From the NCBI GenBank assembly GCA_013373385.1, contig JABXHX010000046.1:1-47854 (forward strand): a DNA stretch of 47,854 nt, in the 5' to 3' direction. A program made the translations under genes and the position numbers. The notes beneath the pieces were generated by a model. The model did not search any database. It had not been told where the DNA came from and saw only the letters and a list, made by a program, of their open reading frames with translations. Every line of letters starts with the position of its first letter. Within the stretch, counting starts at the first letter, position 1. Shown here piece after piece: positions 44,941 through 47,854 of the stretch. Source of the DNA: Flavobacteriaceae bacterium (lineage in GTDB: Bacteria; Bacteroidota; Bacteroidia; Flavobacteriales; Flavobacteriaceae).

Positions 44941-46200
44941 ATGAAAAAACTCCTTTCCATATTCGCTTTTTTATTGGTAACCAATTCATTGTGGGCGCAA
45001 TTTGTTTATATCCCTATGAGTGCTAAAAATCAAAAGAATCACTTAAAAGCCTACGGAATTGTCTATTTTTCATTACAAAACGGTATCAAAGCAAAATGGC
45101 TACTCAACTATGATGGTGGTGCATTTTTAATAGAAAATTCAGAAGCCATTATTAAAGAATGTAAAATACGTGGTGTTTCATATCAAGTTGTATCAGATGC
45201 CAAAGCGCAGTTAATATTACAAGAAATTTCATCGCCTTCTAAAAATCAAGAAGCAGTTACTTTAGAAAAAGCCCCAAAAATTGCGGTGTATTCACCCAAA
45301 GATAAAATGCCTTGGGATGATGCCGTAACCATGGTGTTAAAATATGCTGAAATTCCGTTTGACGTAATTTACGACGAAGAAGTGCTGAATGATAAATTGT
45401 TGTTATACGAATGGCTGCATTTGCATCACGAAGATTTTACAGGGCAATACGGGCGCTTTTATGGCGCTTTTAGAACAGCTCCTTGGTATATAGAAGGAAA
45501 ATTACGCGCAGAAAAAGAAGCCAAAGCATTAGGATATAGCAAAGTTTCGCAAGTAAAATTAGATGTGGCAAAGAAAATTAGAGATTATGTGATTGGAGGT
45601 GGATTTATGTTTGCCATGTGTTCAGCTACCGATAGTTTTGATATTGCCTTGTCTGCTGAGGGGGTTGACATTGCAGAATCAATGTTTGATGGTGATGCGT
45701 CTGAGCCTAACTATCAGTCTAAAATTGATTTCAACAAGACCTTTGCTTTTGAAAACTATACCTTGGTTCGCAATCCGACTACCTACGAATTTTCATCAAT
45801 TGATATGACACGTAAACGTAGAATTCCGAAAACTTCTGATTATTTTCATTTACAAGAATATTCTGCAAAATGGGATCCTGTGCCAACCATGCTTACACAA
45901 AATCATACGCAATTGGTAAAAGGATTTATGGGACAAACTACTTCGTTTGATAGAAATACCGTAAAACCAACGGTCTTGGTAATGGGAGAAAATAAAGTAA
46001 ACCGAGAAGCCAGATACATACACGGAACCAAAGGAAAAGGCATGTTTACTTTTTATGGCGGACATGATCCAGAAGATTATACGCATAGAGTAGGAGATCC
46101 AAAAACCGAATTAGACTTACACCCAACATCGCCAGGCTATCGATTAATTTTAAACAATGTCTTGTTTCCTGCTGCTAAAAAGAAGAAACAGAAAACTTGA
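44941..46200 (+). CDS. Secreted protein, usually labelled asparagine synthetase B
   Basis: The 419-residue protein starts with a signal peptide (MKKLLSIFAFLLVTNSLWAQ) and contains APKIAVYSPKDKMPWDDAV, EWLHLHHEDFTGQYGRFYG, RDYVIGGGFMFAMCSATDS and a C-terminal KGKGMFTFYGGHDPEDYTH. Homologues next to dnaB in flavobacteria are often called asparagine synthetase B, but there is no Cys2 glutaminase domain and no ATP-pyrophosphatase motif. The SPxxxxPWDDAV and GGHDP parts resemble ThuA/glutamine-amidotransferase-like folds. It is probably an extracytoplasmic protein of unknown function. Confidence 0.72.
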   Translation: MKKLLSIFAFLLVTNSLWAQFVYIPMSAKNQKNHLKAYGIVYFSLQNGIKAKWLLNYDGGAFLIENSEAIIKECKIRGVSYQVVSDAKAQLILQEISSPSKNQEAVTLEKAPKIAVYSPKDKMPWDDAVTMVLKYAEIPFDVIYDEEVLNDKLLLYEWLHLHHEDFTGQYGRFYGAFRTAPWYIEGKLRAEKEAKALGYSKVSQVKLDVAKKIRDYVIGGGFMFAMCSATDSFDIALSAEGVDIAESMFDGDASEPNYQSKIDFNKTFAFENYTLVRNPTTYEFSSIDMTRKRRIPKTSDYFHLQEYSAKWDPVPTMLTQNHTQLVKGFMGQTTSFDRNTVKPTVLVMGENKVNREARYIHGTKGKGMFTFYGGHDPEDYTHRVGDPKTELDLHPTSPGYRLILNNVLFPAAKKKKQKT

Positions 46201-46211
46201 TTTTTTAAGCT

Positions 46212-47696
46212 ATGAAAAAAACACTCATATTATTTGTTATTATTTGTATAATTGGTTCTTGTAAAAAAGAATTGAAAGAGATACCACCAAACAAGAATAA
46301 AATAAATAACGAGTTAGTTATTTTAATTTCAAATCCTGAAAAAATAAAAACAAATTTTGGTTCTGGAATATTTGCTAAAAATTTTTCACAAATAAATATA
46401 GATACAGATAAAGAATTTGATACTATCAAAATAAAATTAAAAGATTATAAAAAACTTTACATAAAAAATAGAGTTACTTTTAAAGTTGCTTTTGGTGAAA
46501 TTAATGATACTCTAAATTTAAAGATTAACAAAAAAGATATACTTATTAATTATCAGAATAGAATTCTTAAAAAATATGACACAGTCTCTTTAAAAAACTT
46601 ATATATTGATAATGCAAAAGAAGAAATTATAGCGCATAATAAATTATTTAAAAAGTATTATTCAAAAAATATAAAAACAAATATAATTGAACCTATAAAA
46701 AATCAAATAGCGCAAAATTTAACTGAATTTAAAGAATTAGATAACTTAGCTTTTAATAAGCTAAATAAAAAAGAAATAATATTAAAAACTCTTTTAGATA
46801 AAGGTTTAATTAGTAATCCAAATTATTTTAATGAAGTAACAAATTTAAAATATAAGTATTATAATAATTTGTTAGAAAAGTTTTTATTAACTGATGATGC
46901 TTATTATTCAAATAGAATAAAGAATATTTATTTTAGTAATAATGATGCTATAGAAAATGCTTTTTTATCATATGCTTATATGAATTTATTTATTGCAAAT
47001 ATTATTCTTAAACAAAAAGCAGCCTTCAATTTAGACTACGCAAAAGCTTTTGATAAGTTACCAGAATATTTTACAGGAGACCAATTAAAGGTTTTTAGAG
47101 AATTTTGTTTCAATCAAATTGCAAAAAACAGTGGAGAATCAGAAAAAAATACAAATTATTTTAAAAAGTTTAAAGAATTTTATCCAAATGATACAACTAC
47201 ACTATATTCACTATCAAATAGGTATTCTTTAAATTCTAGAAAAGCAAATCATAAGAAAAACAATGTGTATTTGCTCAATTCAAAAAACAATGAGTTGACA
47301 CTTGCAAAGCTTATTAGTAATTATAAAGGAAAATTAGTTTATGTAGATTTCTGGGCAAGTTGGTGTGCGCCCTGTATTGCTGAAATGCCAATGTCTAAAA
47401 TTTTACAAAAAGAATATAATAAAAAAGGTGTTGTTTTTATTTATATTTCTACTGATAAAGATAAAGAGGCTTGGAAAAATGCTAGTAAGAATTTAAAAAT
47501 TAAAGATCAGTTTAGTTTTTTAGCAACAAATTATCCTAAATCAGATTTCTATAAAGATTTAAAATTAAATTCAATACCGAGATACTTGGTTTTTGATCGG
47601 AATGGAAAATTAATTCATGAAAATGCTCCAAGACCAAGTTCTTCGCAAATTAAAAATCTTTTTGACAAACTAATTAATAAAAGTAATTGGATATAA
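46212..47696 (+). CDS. TlpA-family thiol-disulfide lipoprotein
   Basis: The 494-residue protein has a lipobox (IIGSC, Cys17) and a long Lys/Asn-rich helical region (about 25-350). The C-terminal thioredoxin domain has the redox motif WCAPC (Cys385, Cys388) inside YVDFWASWCAPCIAEMP, and the cis-Pro loop SIPRYLVFD. It probably reduces or isomerises disulfides in the periplasm. The N-terminal part is AT-rich and unrecognised. It starts 11 bases after the preceding gene. Confidence 0.86.
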   Translation: MKKTLILFVIICIIGSCKKELKEIPPNKNKINNELVILISNPEKIKTNFGSGIFAKNFSQINIDTDKEFDTIKIKLKDYKKLYIKNRVTFKVAFGEINDTLNLKINKKDILINYQNRILKKYDTVSLKNLYIDNAKEEIIAHNKLFKKYYSKNIKTNIIEPIKNQIAQNLTEFKELDNLAFNKLNKKEIILKTLLDKGLISNPNYFNEVTNLKYKYYNNLLEKFLLTDDAYYSNRIKNIYFSNNDAIENAFLSYAYMNLFIANIILKQKAAFNLDYAKAFDKLPEYFTGDQLKVFREFCFNQIAKNSGESEKNTNYFKKFKEFYPNDTTTLYSLSNRYSLNSRKANHKKNNVYLLNSKNNELTLAKLISNYKGKLVYVDFWASWCAPCIAEMPMSKILQKEYNKKGVVFIYISTDKDKEAWKNASKNLKIKDQFSFLATNYPKSDFYKDLKLNSIPRYLVFDRNGKLIHENAPRPSSSQIKNLFDKLINKSNWI

Positions 47697-47711
47697 CCTT
47701 TTTTAAATTAA

Positions 47712-47854
47712 CTATTTCTTATTTAATTCTTTAATAAAATATGAAGGTTTAATTCCCGCAAATTTAAAGAAAGCTTTAGAAAAAGATTCGGCAGTATTAA
47801 AACCAACCTCGTGTGCAATAGCTTTTACACTATATTTTCTAAATTGCCTATCAG
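47712..47854 (-). CDS. AraC-family regulator, C-terminal fragment
   Basis: On the minus strand the last 46 residues of a gene entering from the right end are seen. The sequence KAIAHEVGFNTAESFSKAFF followed by KFAGIKPSYF is the second helix-turn-helix of the AraC/XylS DNA-binding domain. The stop TAG is at 47714-47712. The effector domain lies outside the window. Confidence 0.85.
   Translation of the reverse strand, partial: DRQFRKYSVKAIAHEVGFNTAESFSKAFFKFAGIKPSYFIKELNKK

Overview
The window comes from an AT-rich Bacteroidota genome, most probably a marine Flavobacteriaceae member. The evidence is the housekeeping proteins (adenylosuccinate synthase, SpoT, DnaB, DUF3810, an OstA-like protein, paired amidohydrolases), the many Sec lipoproteins and outer-membrane barrels, weak Shine-Dalgarno signals and promoter -7 boxes of the Bacteroidetes type TAnnTTTG. 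No rRNA, tRNA or CRISPR array was recognised. No gene-free stretch exceeds 300 bases.

Layout. (1) 1-1560 is an accessory junction: the first 17 codons of an IS3-type transposase leaving the window, an orphan RHS C-terminal tip, an unknown ORF and a MORN-like lipoprotein. (2) 1723-4507 (-) holds an aminotransferase and an OstA/LptA-like protein. (3) 4618-26699 is a denitrification island. It has ric (iron-sulfur repair, -), a PLP decarboxylase (+), a 12-TM membrane protein with an NsrR-like Rrf2 regulator (-), then a long plus-strand array: fasciclin lipoprotein, cytochrome c, nosZ, a NosB-like membrane protein, nosL, nosD, nosF, nosY, norC, norB, nirS, a TonB-dependent receptor, norQ, norD, a small Cys-rich lipoprotein, norE, norF, and an outer-membrane porin. 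Together these reduce nitrite to NO, N2O and N2. No nitrate reductase and no heme d1 biosynthesis genes are present here. (4) 26776-41870 (-) is mainly housekeeping: purA, a Fur-family regulator, spoT, an M48 protease, a TIG/Kelch lipoprotein with an outer-membrane barrel, a SpoU rRNA methyltransferase, two amidohydrolases and DUF3810. (5) 42007-47854 has dnaB, a solitary RelA/SpoT-domain protein overlapping the dnaB stop, a secreted protein usually mislabelled asparagine synthetase B, a TlpA-type lipoprotein and the end of an AraC regulator.

The strongest structural observation is a shared promoter architecture. Four FNR/CRP-type palindromes, TGAY-N4-RTCA, each have their centre 28.5-29.5 bases from the first base of a TAnnTTTG -7 box. 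They serve ric and the decarboxylase (one site, divergent), the fasciclin-nos operon, the nor-nir operon and the porin. This defines a compact regulon inside the window and brings the decarboxylase and the porin into it. Two long hairpins without U-tracts lie inside the array (after nosZ, between norQ and norD), and a true-looking terminator follows nirS.

The best candidate for something undescribed outside denitrification is the solitary 446-residue RelA/SpoT protein behind dnaB. It keeps its synthetase residues, carries a long unassigned C-terminal half, and sits as an AT-rich insertion in an otherwise conserved neighbourhood.
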